From Thermus oshimai DSM 12092 (lineage in GTDB: Bacteria; Deinococcota; Deinococci; Deinococcales; Thermaceae): a stretch of DNA of 64,000 bases. Every line of letters begins with the position of its first letter. Position 1 is the stretch's first letter. Below, in pieces: positions 16,720-25,069 of the stretch. The stretch is taken from NCBI RefSeq assembly GCF_000373145.1, contig NZ_KB890621.1, positions 108,571 through 172,570 of the forward strand, in the 5' to 3' direction. The notes beneath the pieces are model-generated. The model had not been told where the DNA came from. It did no database searches and worked only from the letters and a program-made list of their open reading frames with translations. The position numbers and the translations under genes are program-made.

Positions 16720-16910
16720 CCTCCCTCCTTGTCGCTGAAGAGCACCCCCCCGGCGGCCCACTGGTCGCGGCGAACCTCGTAGAGGATGACCCGGATCTCC
16801 TCCTGGGGTTCCTTCAGGTGCCGGGCCGCGGCCTCGGTGAGCCTTTTCACCAGCTCCCGTTTCTTTTCCATAGAGCGGCCCTCCAGAAGCGTCACCTTGA
16901 GCACCACCAC
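16716..16910 (-). CDS. dmpI: 4-oxalocrotonate tautomerase homologue lacking Pro-1
   Basis: A 64-residue protein aligning along its length with 4-OT: LLEGRS at mature 7-12 (Arg-11 kept), IRVIL with Arg-39 kept, and GG near 53-54. At position 50, where 4-OT has Phe, it has Trp. The start is GTG 16910, 7 nt after AGGAGG, followed by two more GTG codons, so mature residue 1 is Val where 4-OT has its essential catalytic Pro. Its stop overlaps the decarboxylase start by 4 bp. It may be a non-catalytic subunit of a mixed oligomer with the Pro-1 protein at 13523-13699. Confidence 0.85.
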   Translation of the reverse strand: MVVLKVTLLEGRSMEKKRELVKRLTEAAARHLKEPQEEIRVILYEVRRDQWAAGGVLFSDKEGG

Positions 16911-16923
16911 GGATCCACCTCCT

Positions 16924-17967
16924 CTAGTCCGCCAGCGCCCCCGCTTCCTTCTCCTTGAGCTCCAGGGCCACCCGGAGGATCCAGTCCTCCTGCCCCGCCA
17001 CCGCCTGGCGCCGCCCGAGCTCCAGGAGGATGGCCAGGGGGTCCACCCCGAGCTCCTTCCCGATGCGCTTGGCGTGGAGGAGGAAGGTGGAGTACACCCC
17101 CGCGTAGCCGATGGCCACCGCGTCCCGGTCGGGGAAGGGCTGGAAGTGCTGGATGGGCCCGAGGACGTACTCCGCCGCGTCCAGGAGCTTGAAGACATCC
17201 AGGCCCGGGTTGAGCCCCGCCTTGTCCAGGACCGCGGCCAGGACCTCCAGGGGGGCGTTCCCCGCCCCCGCCCCGTAGCCCCTTAGGGTGGCGTCCACCC
17301 AGTCCGCCCCCGCCTCCAGGGCGGCCAGGGTGTTGCCCATGGCCAGGCCCAGGTTGTTGTGGGCGTGGAAGCCCACCTTGGCCCGGCTTAAGGCCTCCTT
17401 CAGGGCCCTGACCCGGGCGTAGGCGTCCTGGGGCAGCATGGCCCCGGCGGAGTCCACGATGTAGACCACGTCCGCCCCGTAGGACTCCATGAGGAGGGCC
17501 TGCTCCGCCAGGAACTCGGGGGGGCGCATGTGGGCCATCATGAGGAAGCCCACCGCCTCGAGGCCCATCTCCTTGGCCATGCCGAAGTGCTGCTCGGAGA
17601 TGTCCGCCTCCGTGCACTGGGTGGCGATGCGCACCATCCCAATCCCCGCCTCCACCGCTTCCTTGAGCTCCTTGCGGGTGCCGATGCCGGGGAGGAGGAG
17701 GGCCGCCACCTTGGCCCGGGCCACGCTCTCCCGGGCCGCCCGGATGAGGCGCATCTCGTCCACCCGGGAGAAGCCGTACTGGATGGAGCTCCCCCCAAGC
17801 CCATCCCCGTGGGCCACCTCGATGGCGTAGACCCCCGCCTCGTCCAGGGCCTTGGCGATGGCCCGCACCTCCGCTTCCGTGTACTGGTGGCGGTGGGCGT
17901 GGGAGCCGTCCCTAAGGGTGGTGTCCACCACCACCGGGGGCCTGGCGCTTTTTAGGGTCCAGCTCAC
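16924..17967 (-). CDS. dmpG: 4-hydroxy-2-oxovalerate aldolase
   Basis: A 347-residue DRE-TIM aldolase. The metal and catalytic motif [14 protein letters not shown] is near residue 15 and the downstream [10 protein letters not shown] segment carries the metal-binding histidines. It splits 4-hydroxy-2-oxovalerate into pyruvate and acetaldehyde and normally channels acetaldehyde to its partner DmpF, whose gene precedes it. Its GTG start overlaps the dmpF stop by 4 bp (GTGA), consistent with equimolar expression of this two-enzyme complex. Confidence 0.95.
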   Translation of the reverse strand: MSWTLKSARPPVVVDTTLRDGSHAHRHQYTEAEVRAIAKALDEAGVYAIEVAHGDGLGGSSIQYGFSRVDEMRLIRAARESVARAKVAALLLPGIGTRKELKEAVEAGIGMVRIATQCTEADISEQHFGMAKEMGLEAVGFLMMAHMRPPEFLAEQALLMESYGADVVYIVDSAGAMLPQDAYARVRALKEALSRAKVGFHAHNNLGLAMGNTLAALEAGADWVDATLRGYGAGAGNAPLEVLAAVLDKAGLNPGLDVFKLLDAAEYVLGPIQHFQPFPDRDAVAIGYAGVYSTFLLHAKRIGKELGVDPLAILLELGRRQAVAGQEDWILRVALELKEKEAGALAD

Positions 17968-18884
17968 GCCTGCACCTCCTCCCTCCGGACCCCGAGGAGG
18001 TGCTGGGCGAAGACCTCCCCCACCCGCCTGGCGGAGGCGGTCATGATGTCCAGGTTCCCCGCGTACGGGGGCAGGTAGTCCCCCGCCCCCTCCACCTCCA
18101 GGAGCATGGAGACCACCGTCTTTTCCCCCCAGGGGGTGGGGAGCTTTTCAAACACCGGGTCCGCCTTCAGCCGGTAGCCGGGGACGTAGGCCTGGACCTC
18201 GGCCTCCATGGCCCGGACGCTTGCCACCACCTCCTCCCGGTCGAACCCCTCCTCCTCGGGGATGGCCCGCACGGTGTTGGTCATGAGGATGGGGGGGTCT
18301 GCGGGGTTCAGGATGATGATGGCCTTCCCCCGCTGGGCGCCCCCGATGGCCTCGAGGCCCCGGGCGGTGGTGAAGGTGAACTCGTCGATGTTCTGCCGGG
18401 TGCCGGGCCCCGCGGAGGGGGAGGCCACGGTGGAGACCATCTCCGCGTAGAGCACGGGGGCCACCCGGTGCACCGCGTAGACCAGGGGGATGGTGGCCTG
18501 CCCGCCGCAGGTGATGAGGTTCACGTTGTCCTTGTCCAGGTGTTCCTTCAGGTTTACCGGGGGCACCACGTAGGGCCCCCGGGCCGCGGGGGTGAGGTCG
18601 ATGGCGATCTTCCCCGCCTCCCTCAGGAGCTTGGCGTGGCGCACGTGGGCCTTGGCGCTGGTGGCGTCAAAGACGATCTTGATCTCCGGGCGTTCCAGAA
18701 TGTAGGCGATCCCCTCGGGGCTGGCCTCGAGGCCTAAGGCCCTAGCCCGGGCCAGGCCCTCGGACTTGGGGTCAATCCCCACCAGGGCCACCAGCTCCAT
18801 GTGCCCGGGGTTCTTGAGGAGCTTGTACATGAGGTCCGTGCCGATGTTGCCCGAGCCTAGAATCGCGACCTTGACCTTGTCCAT
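17964..18884 (-). CDS. dmpF: acetaldehyde dehydrogenase (acylating)
   Basis: A 306-residue CoA-acylating acetaldehyde dehydrogenase. The Rossmann motif GSGNIGTDL is at 10-18 and the catalytic Cys is C126 in NLITCGGQA. It converts acetaldehyde, CoA and NAD+ to acetyl-CoA, the last step of the meta-cleavage route. Its ATG lies 28 bp inside the end of the IclR gene, so the regulator and the pathway are co-transcribed. Length and motifs are normal for the family. Confidence 0.95.
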   Translation of the reverse strand: MDKVKVAILGSGNIGTDLMYKLLKNPGHMELVALVGIDPKSEGLARARALGLEASPEGIAYILERPEIKIVFDATSAKAHVRHAKLLREAGKIAIDLTPAARGPYVVPPVNLKEHLDKDNVNLITCGGQATIPLVYAVHRVAPVLYAEMVSTVASPSAGPGTRQNIDEFTFTTARGLEAIGGAQRGKAIIILNPADPPILMTNTVRAIPEEEGFDREEVVASVRAMEAEVQAYVPGYRLKADPVFEKLPTPWGEKTVVSMLLEVEGAGDYLPPYAGNLDIMTASARRVGEVFAQHLLGVRREEVQA

Positions 18885-19636
18885 GCCTCCTCCAGGTGGC
18901 CCAGGCGTTCGGAAACGGTGCGGGTGGCCTCCAGGACGGCCCTACGGTACTCCTCCTTGCGCTCCTGGAAGCGGTAGAAGGGAACGGAGAGGCTTAAGGC
19001 GGCGATGACCTCCCCCGTGTGGTCCCGGATGGGGGCGGCCACGCAGCAGAGCTCGGGCACGGCCTCCTCGATGTCGTAGGCGTACCCCCGTTCCCGCACC
19101 GCCTGGAGCTCGGTCTTGAGCTCGTCCAGGGTGGTGATGGTGTTGGGGGTGAGGGCCGGCAGGCCCCGCGCCTCCACGATGCTAAGGACCTCCTCCCAGG
19201 GCCGGTGGGCCAGGAGGACCTTGCCCACCGCGCTGCAGTGGGCGGGGAGCTCCACCCCGATCCCCGTGGTGGCCACCTTCACCGCCCGGGTGCCCTCCAG
19301 CTTCTCCACGTAGACCACCCGGCCGCACTCCAGCACCGCCAGGTGGGTGGTCTCGCCGAAGCGGGCCACCAGCTCCTCCATGGCCTTCCTGGCCTCTTCC
19401 CGCCAGGAGCTGGTGGAGAGGAGCACGTGGGCCAGGGCCAGGACCCGGAAGCCCAGCCGGTAGCGCCCCTCCCGGCCCCGTTTGAGGAGGCCGATCTGGC
19501 TTAGGGTGGCCAGGAGGGCATGGGCGCTGGACTTGGGGATGCCCAGGGCCCGGGCCACCTCCGTAACCCCCCACTCCGGATGCTCCCGGGTGAAGAGTTC
19601 CAGGACCTCGCCGACCTTCTGCACCGTTCCGAGCAT
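18857..19636 (-). CDS. IclR family transcriptional regulator
   Basis: A 259-residue regulator with an N-terminal winged helix ([27 protein letters not shown], about residues 19-45) and a C-terminal IclR effector domain that senses small aromatic or organic acids in related proteins (PobR, PcaU, PcaR). It is the first gene of the minus-strand lower meta operon and overlaps dmpF by 28 bp. The divergent intergenic region carries GAAC/GTTC symmetric sequences that could be its operator. A 12-bp piece of that region recurs upstream of the aldehyde dehydrogenase operon at 40338. Confidence 0.9.
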   Translation of the reverse strand: MLGTVQKVGEVLELFTREHPEWGVTEVARALGIPKSSAHALLATLSQIGLLKRGREGRYRLGFRVLALAHVLLSTSSWREEARKAMEELVARFGETTHLAVLECGRVVYVEKLEGTRAVKVATTGIGVELPAHCSAVGKVLLAHRPWEEVLSIVEARGLPALTPNTITTLDELKTELQAVRERGYAYDIEEAVPELCCVAAPIRDHTGEVIAALSLSVPFYRFQERKEEYRRAVLEATRTVSERLGHLEEAWTRSRSRF

Positions 19637-19700
19637 GGGCTTCTCCCTTAGAGGTTAGCCAAAGGCGGGGTCTGTGCCGAGCCTTGGGTTCATCATAAAG

Positions 19701-19726
19701 GAACAGTCCGTTCATCTATTCCGAAC
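19701..19726. promoter_or_regulatory. candidate IclR operator in the divergent control region
   Basis: GAAC (19701-19704), GTTC (19710-19713) and GAAC (19723-19726) form two interleaved inverted repeats with 5- and 9-bp spacers. The site is 65 bp upstream of the IclR start and 76 bp upstream of the CMD-family gene. It includes CCGTTCATCTAT (19708-19719), whose reverse complement ATAGATGAACGG recurs at 40266-40277. IclR-type regulators commonly bind short inverted repeats in such divergent regions. Confidence 0.5.
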
Positions 19727-19802
19727 CAACGGCTTGCCTCCCCCTCCCCACAGGGCCTAGCCTTGGCCTTGAACCCTCAAGGGTCCGCTATAGGAGGTCA
19801 GC

Positions 19803-20210
19803 GTGGCGGAGTTGCCCCTCAGGATGCCTTTGGAAGAGCTGGAGCGCCTCCGGGACCGGTACCGGGAACTCATCGGCTTCGTCCCCCCTAGGATCCAGGC
19901 GCGGACGGATCTCCTCGCCCGCCTGGACCCGGAAACCCTGAGGCTACAGGAGGAGCTCCGGGCCCGGCTCATGTACCCCCCCTGCTTTGACGTGAAGACG
20001 GCCCAGCTCATGCTCTTCGGCATGCTCCTCATGGACCTGTCCGACGCCGCCCGGCTCCACGCCATCGCCGCCCGGCGGGCGGGGGCCACCTACGAGGAGC
20101 TTTCCGCGGTGGTGGGCCTAGCCTTTCTCTTCCGGGGCCTCCCCGCGGCCAACCGAGGGGCCGAGGTCATCCAGGAGATCCTGCGCATGGAGGAGGAAGG
20201 GAGGCTTTAG
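19803..20210 (+). CDS. carboxymuconolactone decarboxylase family (CMD/AhpD-like) protein
   Basis: A 135-residue all-helical CMD-family protein. The middle part VKTAQLMLFGMLLMDLSDAARLHAIAARRAGATYEEL resembles the conserved family helix-turn-helix region, but the CxxC of AhpD peroxidases is absent: the position reads SDAA. Start GTG 19803 has TAGGAGG 5 nt upstream. It is the first gene of the plus-strand operon and its stop abuts the extradiol dioxygenase ATG. Possible roles are decarboxylation of a carboxylated ring-cleavage product or a structural partner of the dioxygenase. The function is not established. Confidence 0.75.
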   Translation: MAELPLRMPLEELERLRDRYRELIGFVPPRIQARTDLLARLDPETLRLQEELRARLMYPPCFDVKTAQLMLFGMLLMDLSDAARLHAIAARRAGATYEELSAVVGLAFLFRGLPAANRGAEVIQEILRMEEEGRL

Positions 20211-21182
20211 ATGGAAGGGTTTGATGTGGTCCAGCTGGCGCACGCGGAGATCTACACCCCCAACCCCGAGGGCACGCTTTGGTTTTTCACGGAGGTCTTG
20301 GGCCTGGAGGAAACCGCCCGGGAGGGCCAGTCCGTCTACCTTAGGGCTTACGAGGACTGGTACCACCACACCCTGAAGGTTACCGAGGCCAAGGAGGCGG
20401 GCTTAGGCCACATCGCCTGGCGCACGGCTTCCCAGGAGGCCCTGGAGCGTCGGGTGCGGGCCATAGAGGCCTTGGGGCTTGGGGAGGGGTGGACGGAGGA
20501 CCTGGGCCACGGGCCCGCCTACCGCTTCCGCACCCCGGACGGGCACCGGATGGAGCTCCTCTTTGAGGTGGCCTACTACGAGGCCCCTCCGGAGAAGCGG
20601 AGCAAGCTCAAAAACCGCCCCTCCAAGAGGCCCCTTCGGGGCATCCCCGTGCGGCGGCTGGACCACGTGAACTGCCTGTGCTCCGAGGTCACCCCCAACC
20701 GGCGCTTCTTCCAGGAGGTCCTGGGCTTCAAGCTCCGGGAGCAGAAGGTGCGGGGGGAGGGGGAGGAGCTTGGGGCCTGGCTTTCCGTAAGCCCCCTGGT
20801 CCACGAGATCGGGCTTATGCGGGACGCCACCGGCGCCAAGGGGCGCTTCCACCACATCGCCTTCTGGTACGGTTACCCCCAGCACCTCCTAGACCTGGCC
20901 GACCTTCTGGTGGAGTACGACGTGCGCATCGAGGCCGGCCCCGGCAAGCACGGCACCACCCAGGCCTACTTCATGTACGTCTTTGAGCCCGGGGGGACCC
21001 GGGTGGAGCTTTTCGGGGACACGGGCTACCTGATCTTTGACCCCACCTGGAAGACGGTGGTCTGGGACGTGACCAACGTGAACGACCTGGAGAAGAGCAC
21101 CATCTGGTTCGGCGGCCAGCTTCCGGAAACCTTCTACACCTACGGGACGCCCCCCTTGAAGGCCACCGAACCGGTAAGCTAG
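20211..21182 (+). CDS. catechol 2,3-dioxygenase (extradiol, type I)
   Basis: A 323-residue two-domain VOC dioxygenase. The Fe(II) ligands are in the second domain: H152 (RLDHVN), H214 or H215 (GRFHHIAF) and E266 (RVELF), matching the 153/214/265 set of XylE. The C-terminal FYTYGTPP is also typical of the class. It cleaves catechol next to the diol to give 2-hydroxymuconic semialdehyde, which feeds the divergent meta-pathway operon. Its ATG directly follows the CMD gene stop. A paralogue is at 39189-40160; the substrate could be a substituted catechol. Confidence 0.9.
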   Translation: MEGFDVVQLAHAEIYTPNPEGTLWFFTEVLGLEETAREGQSVYLRAYEDWYHHTLKVTEAKEAGLGHIAWRTASQEALERRVRAIEALGLGEGWTEDLGHGPAYRFRTPDGHRMELLFEVAYYEAPPEKRSKLKNRPSKRPLRGIPVRRLDHVNCLCSEVTPNRRFFQEVLGFKLREQKVRGEGEELGAWLSVSPLVHEIGLMRDATGAKGRFHHIAFWYGYPQHLLDLADLLVEYDVRIEAGPGKHGTTQAYFMYVFEPGGTRVELFGDTGYLIFDPTWKTVVWDVTNVNDLEKSTIWFGGQLPETFYTYGTPPLKATEPVS

Positions 21183-21207
21183 AGCAGCTCGGCAAAGGAG
21201 GCTAAGG

Positions 21208-22185
21208 ATGAACCAGGTTCGGCGGAAGCTCTTGAAGGACGGTCTTACCCTGGCCGGAGTCCTGGCTTTGGGATCCAGGGGGTGGGCCCAGCGTTACCCC
21301 TCCCGGCCCATCACCCTCATCGTGCCCTGGTCCCCCGGCGGTTCCACCGACCTCACGGCCCGGGCCCTGGCCCCGGTTTTGGAAAAGGACCTGGGGGTCC
21401 CTGTCCAGGTGGTGAACCGCACGGGTGGGGGCGGGGCGGTGGGCCACGGGGCCATCGCCCAGGCCCGCCCCGACGGCTACACCATCGGCATCATCACCCT
21501 GGAGGTGGTCCTTCCCCCGTGGGTGGCCCAGACCAAGATCAGCGCGGACATGTTCGCGCCCATCTCCCTCCTGGTCCTCAACCCCGTGGCCGTTGTGGTG
21601 CGCAAGGATGCGCCTTGGCGGACCTTCCAGGAATTTGTAGCAGATCTGCGAAATAACCGGGGGAGGTACAAGGCCTCGGGTACGGCCAAGTGGGGCTCTT
21701 ACGATTTTGCCCGCCTGGGCCTGCTCTGGAAGCTCGGCCTCAAGGACGCGGATCTCCCCTGGGTGCCCACTCAGGGGGCGGCCGCGGCCCTGCAGGAGCT
21801 CATCTCGGGGGGCATCAACGTGGCCTTTGTGGCCATCGGGGAGGCCAGCGCCCTGGTCAAGGCCGGGGAGGCCCGCTACCTGGCCTTCATGACCGATAGG
21901 CGCTTCCCCGCCTTCCCGGACATCCCCACCCTGAAGGAGCTGGGGGTGGACTGGACCTTCGCCTCCTTCCTCATGGCCGCGGCCCCCAAGTTCACCCTGC
22001 CTTCGGTGATCGACCGTCTGGACAAGGCCTTTGCCAAGGCGGTGCAGGACCCCGAGTTCGTCCGGTTTATGACCAACGCCAACCTGGTCATCAACCACTT
22101 GGACCGCAAGGCCAGCCTGGCCTTCCTGCAGGAGCGGACCCAGGCCATGAACCAGATCGTCCAGGCCTTGGAGCTCAAGTTCTAG
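21208..22185 (+). CDS. tripartite tricarboxylate transporter binding protein, TctC type
   Basis: A 325-residue periplasmic binding protein of the Bug/TctC family, with an N-terminal leader (LLKDGLTLAGVLALGSRGWAQ) and the family opening YPSRPITLIVPWSPGGSTDLTARAL. The conserved PDGYTI block and the late FPDIPTLKELGV segment are present. It delivers its ligand to TctA/TctB encoded just downstream. In Comamonas, proteins of this type take up terephthalate, and neighbouring genes here also concern aromatic acids, so an aromatic carboxylate is likely; this is inference. Confidence 0.9.
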   Translation: MNQVRRKLLKDGLTLAGVLALGSRGWAQRYPSRPITLIVPWSPGGSTDLTARALAPVLEKDLGVPVQVVNRTGGGGAVGHGAIAQARPDGYTIGIITLEVVLPPWVAQTKISADMFAPISLLVLNPVAVVVRKDAPWRTFQEFVADLRNNRGRYKASGTAKWGSYDFARLGLLWKLGLKDADLPWVPTQGAAAALQELISGGINVAFVAIGEASALVKAGEARYLAFMTDRRFPAFPDIPTLKELGVDWTFASFLMAAAPKFTLPSVIDRLDKAFAKAVQDPEFVRFMTNANLVINHLDRKASLAFLQERTQAMNQIVQALELKF

Positions 22186-22197
22186 GCCGGAGGTCCC

Positions 22198-22620
22198 ATG
22201 ACCGATCGGGGTTGGGAAGCCTGCGGAGCCCTTTTGGCCCTGGTCCTGGGCGGGGCGGCCCTGGTCCTGGCCCGGGGCCTTCCCCAGATGGAGGGGGGTT
22301 ACCCCGGACCGGCCCTTTTCCCCAGCCTGCTGGGGGGGATCCTGGTGGCCTCCAGCCTGGGCCTACTCTGGGCCGGGCGCCCATGGTCCCGGGGAGGAGG
22401 GGGGTCCGGTTGGCTTCCAGGGGTCCTGGGGGCCCTGGCGGGGCTGGGGGCGGCCCCCTTCCTCCTTAAGGCCTGGGGGCTGGTGGCCACCGCCGGCCTC
22501 CTCACCCTTTGGGCGGGGGTTCTCCTTAAGGGGAGGGGGTGGGCGGTGCTCCTGGCCTCGGGGGTGGTGGCCTCCTTCGTTTACGCCTTCTTTGTGAGGC
22601 TTTTGGGGGTGCACGGGTGA
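22198..22620 (+). CDS. tripartite tricarboxylate transporter small membrane protein, TctB type
   Basis: A 140-residue protein with four hydrophobic segments, the size and topology of TctB. Family landmarks include the early GGYPGPALFPSLLGG segment (MEGGYPGPALFP, near residues 31-42). It lies 12 bp after the tctC-type gene and its stop overlaps the TctA start. It is the small subunit that associates with TctA in the inner membrane. Confidence 0.85.
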   Translation: MTDRGWEACGALLALVLGGAALVLARGLPQMEGGYPGPALFPSLLGGILVASSLGLLWAGRPWSRGGGGSGWLPGVLGALAGLGAAPFLLKAWGLVATAGLLTLWAGVLLKGRGWAVLLASGVVASFVYAFFVRLLGVHG

Positions 22621-24101
22621 GCCTCTTCAGCCCCGAGACCCTCCTAGCCCTGCTCCTCGGCTCCCTTTACGGGGCCTTCTTCGGGGCCGTTCCCGGCCTC
22701 ACCGCCACCTTGGCCCTAAGCCTGGCCATCCCCTTCCTGCTCTTTACGGGCCCGGAGGTGGCCATGGCGGCCCTTATCGGGATCAGCGCCACGGCCATCT
22801 TCGCGGGGGACATCGGGTCCATCCTGGTGCGCCTGCCCGGTACCCCGGCCTCCGCCGCCTACACGGAGGAGATCCACGAGCTGGCCCAGAAGCGCTCCCC
22901 TTCCTTGGCCCTGGGCCTTTCCGCCCTTCCCAGCGCCGTGGGGAGCCTGGTCGGGCTCCTCTTCCTCATCGTGGGTTCGCTGGGGCTGGTCTGGCTGGCG
23001 CGCCAGTTCTCCTCGTTCGAGTACTTCTGGCTGGTCCTTTTGGGCATCGTCAGCGGCGTCTTGGCCACCCCCAACGTCTTCAAGGCCCTTATCGCCTTTG
23101 GGCTGGGCATGCTCCTGGCCACGGTGGGGTACGACCCGGCCCTGGGCCATCCCCGCTTCACCCTGGGCCGCCCCGAGCTCCTGGGGGGCATCAACTTCAT
23201 CGTGGCCCTCATCGCCTTTTTTGGGGTCAGCGAGGTGCTGGAGTACCTTTACCGCAAGGAGCGGGGGGCAGGACGCCCTTCCATCCCTCTGGCCGCCAGC
23301 CTCCGGGCTTACTTTCTGGAGCCGCTCCTCGAGGCCTGGAGGTTCCGCGGGGCCTTGCTCCGCTCCTCCCTCCTGGGCACCTTTGTGGGCTTCCTGCCCG
23401 GGGCGGGCTCGGACATCGCCGCCTGGGTCACCAGCAACCTGGCCCGCCTGCGGAAGGCCCCGAAGGAGGAAGTGGTCCTGAGCGGGGCCAGCGCCAACAA
23501 CGCCGCCGTGGCGGGGGCCTGGATCCCCGCCATGGCGTTGGGGCTTCCCGGGGATACCCTCACCGCCATCCTGCTGGGCATGTTCCTGGCCTTTGGGATC
23601 ACCCCCGGCCCGGACCTCTTTAAGAACCACGCCCCCTTGGTCTTCCAGATCTACGGGGCTTTTTTCCTGGTCAGCGCCCTTCTCATGCCCCTGGTGGGGT
23701 ACCTGAGCACCTTTCTCGTCCGGGCCATCCTGCAGGTGCCCCGGGAGGTGCTCATGGCCGTGGTCCTGGCCCTTTGTGCGGTGGGGGCCTACGCCGTGAA
23801 CAACAACCCCTTCGACCTCTACCTCCTTGCCGCCTTGGGGGCCCTGGGCTTTGTCCTCCGGCGGGGCGGCTTCCCCCTGGGCCAGGTGGTCCTGGGTATG
23901 GTCCTGGGGCCCCTTCTGGAGCAGCACTTCATGACCAGCATGATCAAGACCCACTGGAACCTTTTTAGCTTCTTTGAGCGCCCTCTGGCCGTCCTCCTGG
24001 CCCTGGTGAACCTGGGGCTTCTGGTGGCCCTACCTCTGCTTCGCTACCGCCAGGCCCTGCGGCTTCGGGCCATGGAGGAGCGGCTCCATCCGGGGGACTA
24101 G
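22617..24101 (+). CDS. tripartite tricarboxylate transporter large permease, TctA type
   Basis: A 494-residue permease with about twelve transmembrane segments. The two family glycine-rich motifs are visible: GAVPGLTATLALSLAIPF near residue 23 and GFLPGAGSDIAAWVTSNLAR near 260. The likely start is GTG 22617, which overlaps the TctB stop (GTGA); there is open frame upstream but it lies inside tctB. It forms the ion-coupled uptake channel with TctB and TctC, probably for an aromatic or tricarboxylic acid used by the pathways next to it. Confidence 0.9.
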   Translation: MSLFSPETLLALLLGSLYGAFFGAVPGLTATLALSLAIPFLLFTGPEVAMAALIGISATAIFAGDIGSILVRLPGTPASAAYTEEIHELAQKRSPSLALGLSALPSAVGSLVGLLFLIVGSLGLVWLARQFSSFEYFWLVLLGIVSGVLATPNVFKALIAFGLGMLLATVGYDPALGHPRFTLGRPELLGGINFIVALIAFFGVSEVLEYLYRKERGAGRPSIPLAASLRAYFLEPLLEAWRFRGALLRSSLLGTFVGFLPGAGSDIAAWVTSNLARLRKAPKEEVVLSGASANNAAVAGAWIPAMALGLPGDTLTAILLGMFLAFGITPGPDLFKNHAPLVFQIYGAFFLVSALLMPLVGYLSTFLVRAILQVPREVLMAVVLALCAVGAYAVNNNPFDLYLLAALGALGFVLRRGGFPLGQVVLGMVLGPLLEQHFMTSMIKTHWNLFSFFERPLAVLLALVNLGLLVALPLLRYRQALRLRAMEERLHPGD

Positions 24102-25067
24102 ATGCGGGCCTTGGTGCTGGAGGATTACGGGAGGCTTCGCTGGCGGGAGCTTGACCCTCCGGAAGGGGAAGGGGTGCTCCTTCGGGTTGGGGCCTGCGGC
24201 CTTTGCGGAAGCGACCTCAGCGTGTACAAAGGCACCCCGGCCATGCGGGCCCGCTGGCGGCCCCCCCTGGTCTTGGGGCACGAGGTGGCGGGGGTGGTGG
24301 AGGAGGGGCCCGAGGGGTGGGTGGGGCAACGGGTAGCCGTCCATCCCCTGCTCTCCTGCGGGGCCTGCCCCCTTTGCCGGGGCGGCCGCCCCAACCTCTG
24401 CCCCCACCGGCGCCACGTGGGGTTTCACCTTCCGGGCGGGTTTGCCGAAAGGATCCGTCTCCCCCTCGGCCAGCTCTTTCCCCTACCGCCCGGCACCCCC
24501 CTCTGGAAGGGGGCCCTGGCCGAGCCCCTGGCGGTGGCCCTGAGGGCGTTGTCCTTTTTGGGCCCCCTCCGGGGTGGGAAGGTGCTCGTCCTAGGGGCCG
24601 GGTCCTTAGGGGGGCTTTTGGCCTGGCTGCTCCGGCGGGCCGGGGCGGAGGTGTTCCTCGAGGACCTCAACCCCTCCCGGGTGCGCCACTTGGTGGACCT
24701 GGGCCTGGCCCTGCCCGCGGGGGAGGGGCCGGGGGAGTGGGAGGCCGCCTTGGACACGGTGGGGACGGAGGCCAGCCTCAAGAGGGTGGTGAAGGCGGTG
24801 GCCCCTGGGGGGAAGGTGGTGGCGGTGGGCCTGGGCGCCCTCGAGGCCCCCCTTCCCCTCCAGGAGCTGGTCCTGGGGGAACGAACGGTGCAGGGGAGCT
24901 ACACCTTTACCCCCCAGGACTTCGCCGAGGCCACGGCCCTCACGGCGGAGGTGCCCGAGGGCCTGGTGGCCCGCTACCCCATGGAGGAGGCCCCCGAGGT
25001 GTTCCGGGCCCTTCTGGAAGGGCGCATCCCGGTCCCCAAGGTGGTGCTGGAGCACAAGGAGGTGTAG
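24102..25067 (+). CDS. zinc-dependent alcohol dehydrogenase (MDR), possible quinate/shikimate-type
   Basis: A 321-residue medium-chain dehydrogenase. Catalytic zinc residues are C35 (GLCGSD) and H60-E61 (LGHEVAG); structural zinc cysteines are C86, C89, C92 and C100. The Rossmann fold has GAGSLGG, then an acidic residue (FLED) that favours NAD+. The ATG follows the TctA stop without a gap and the gene precedes the QuiC-like dehydratase by 2 bp. An attractive inference is oxidation of quinate or shikimate to the 3-dehydro compound, but sugar alcohol or cis-diol substrates are equally possible from sequence. Confidence 0.8.
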   Translation: MRALVLEDYGRLRWRELDPPEGEGVLLRVGACGLCGSDLSVYKGTPAMRARWRPPLVLGHEVAGVVEEGPEGWVGQRVAVHPLLSCGACPLCRGGRPNLCPHRRHVGFHLPGGFAERIRLPLGQLFPLPPGTPLWKGALAEPLAVALRALSFLGPLRGGKVLVLGAGSLGGLLAWLLRRAGAEVFLEDLNPSRVRHLVDLGLALPAGEGPGEWEAALDTVGTEASLKRVVKAVAPGGKVVAVGLGALEAPLPLQELVLGERTVQGSYTFTPQDFAEATALTAEVPEGLVARYPMEEAPEVFRALLEGRIPVPKVVLEHKEV

Positions 25068-25069
25068 GC

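Noticed and set aside
22716..23954. A 412-codon open frame opposite the TctA gene
   Set aside because: The translation is low-complexity (Gly, His, Gln, Glu rich) with no family motif, while the other strand encodes a complete TctA with its conserved glycine motifs.
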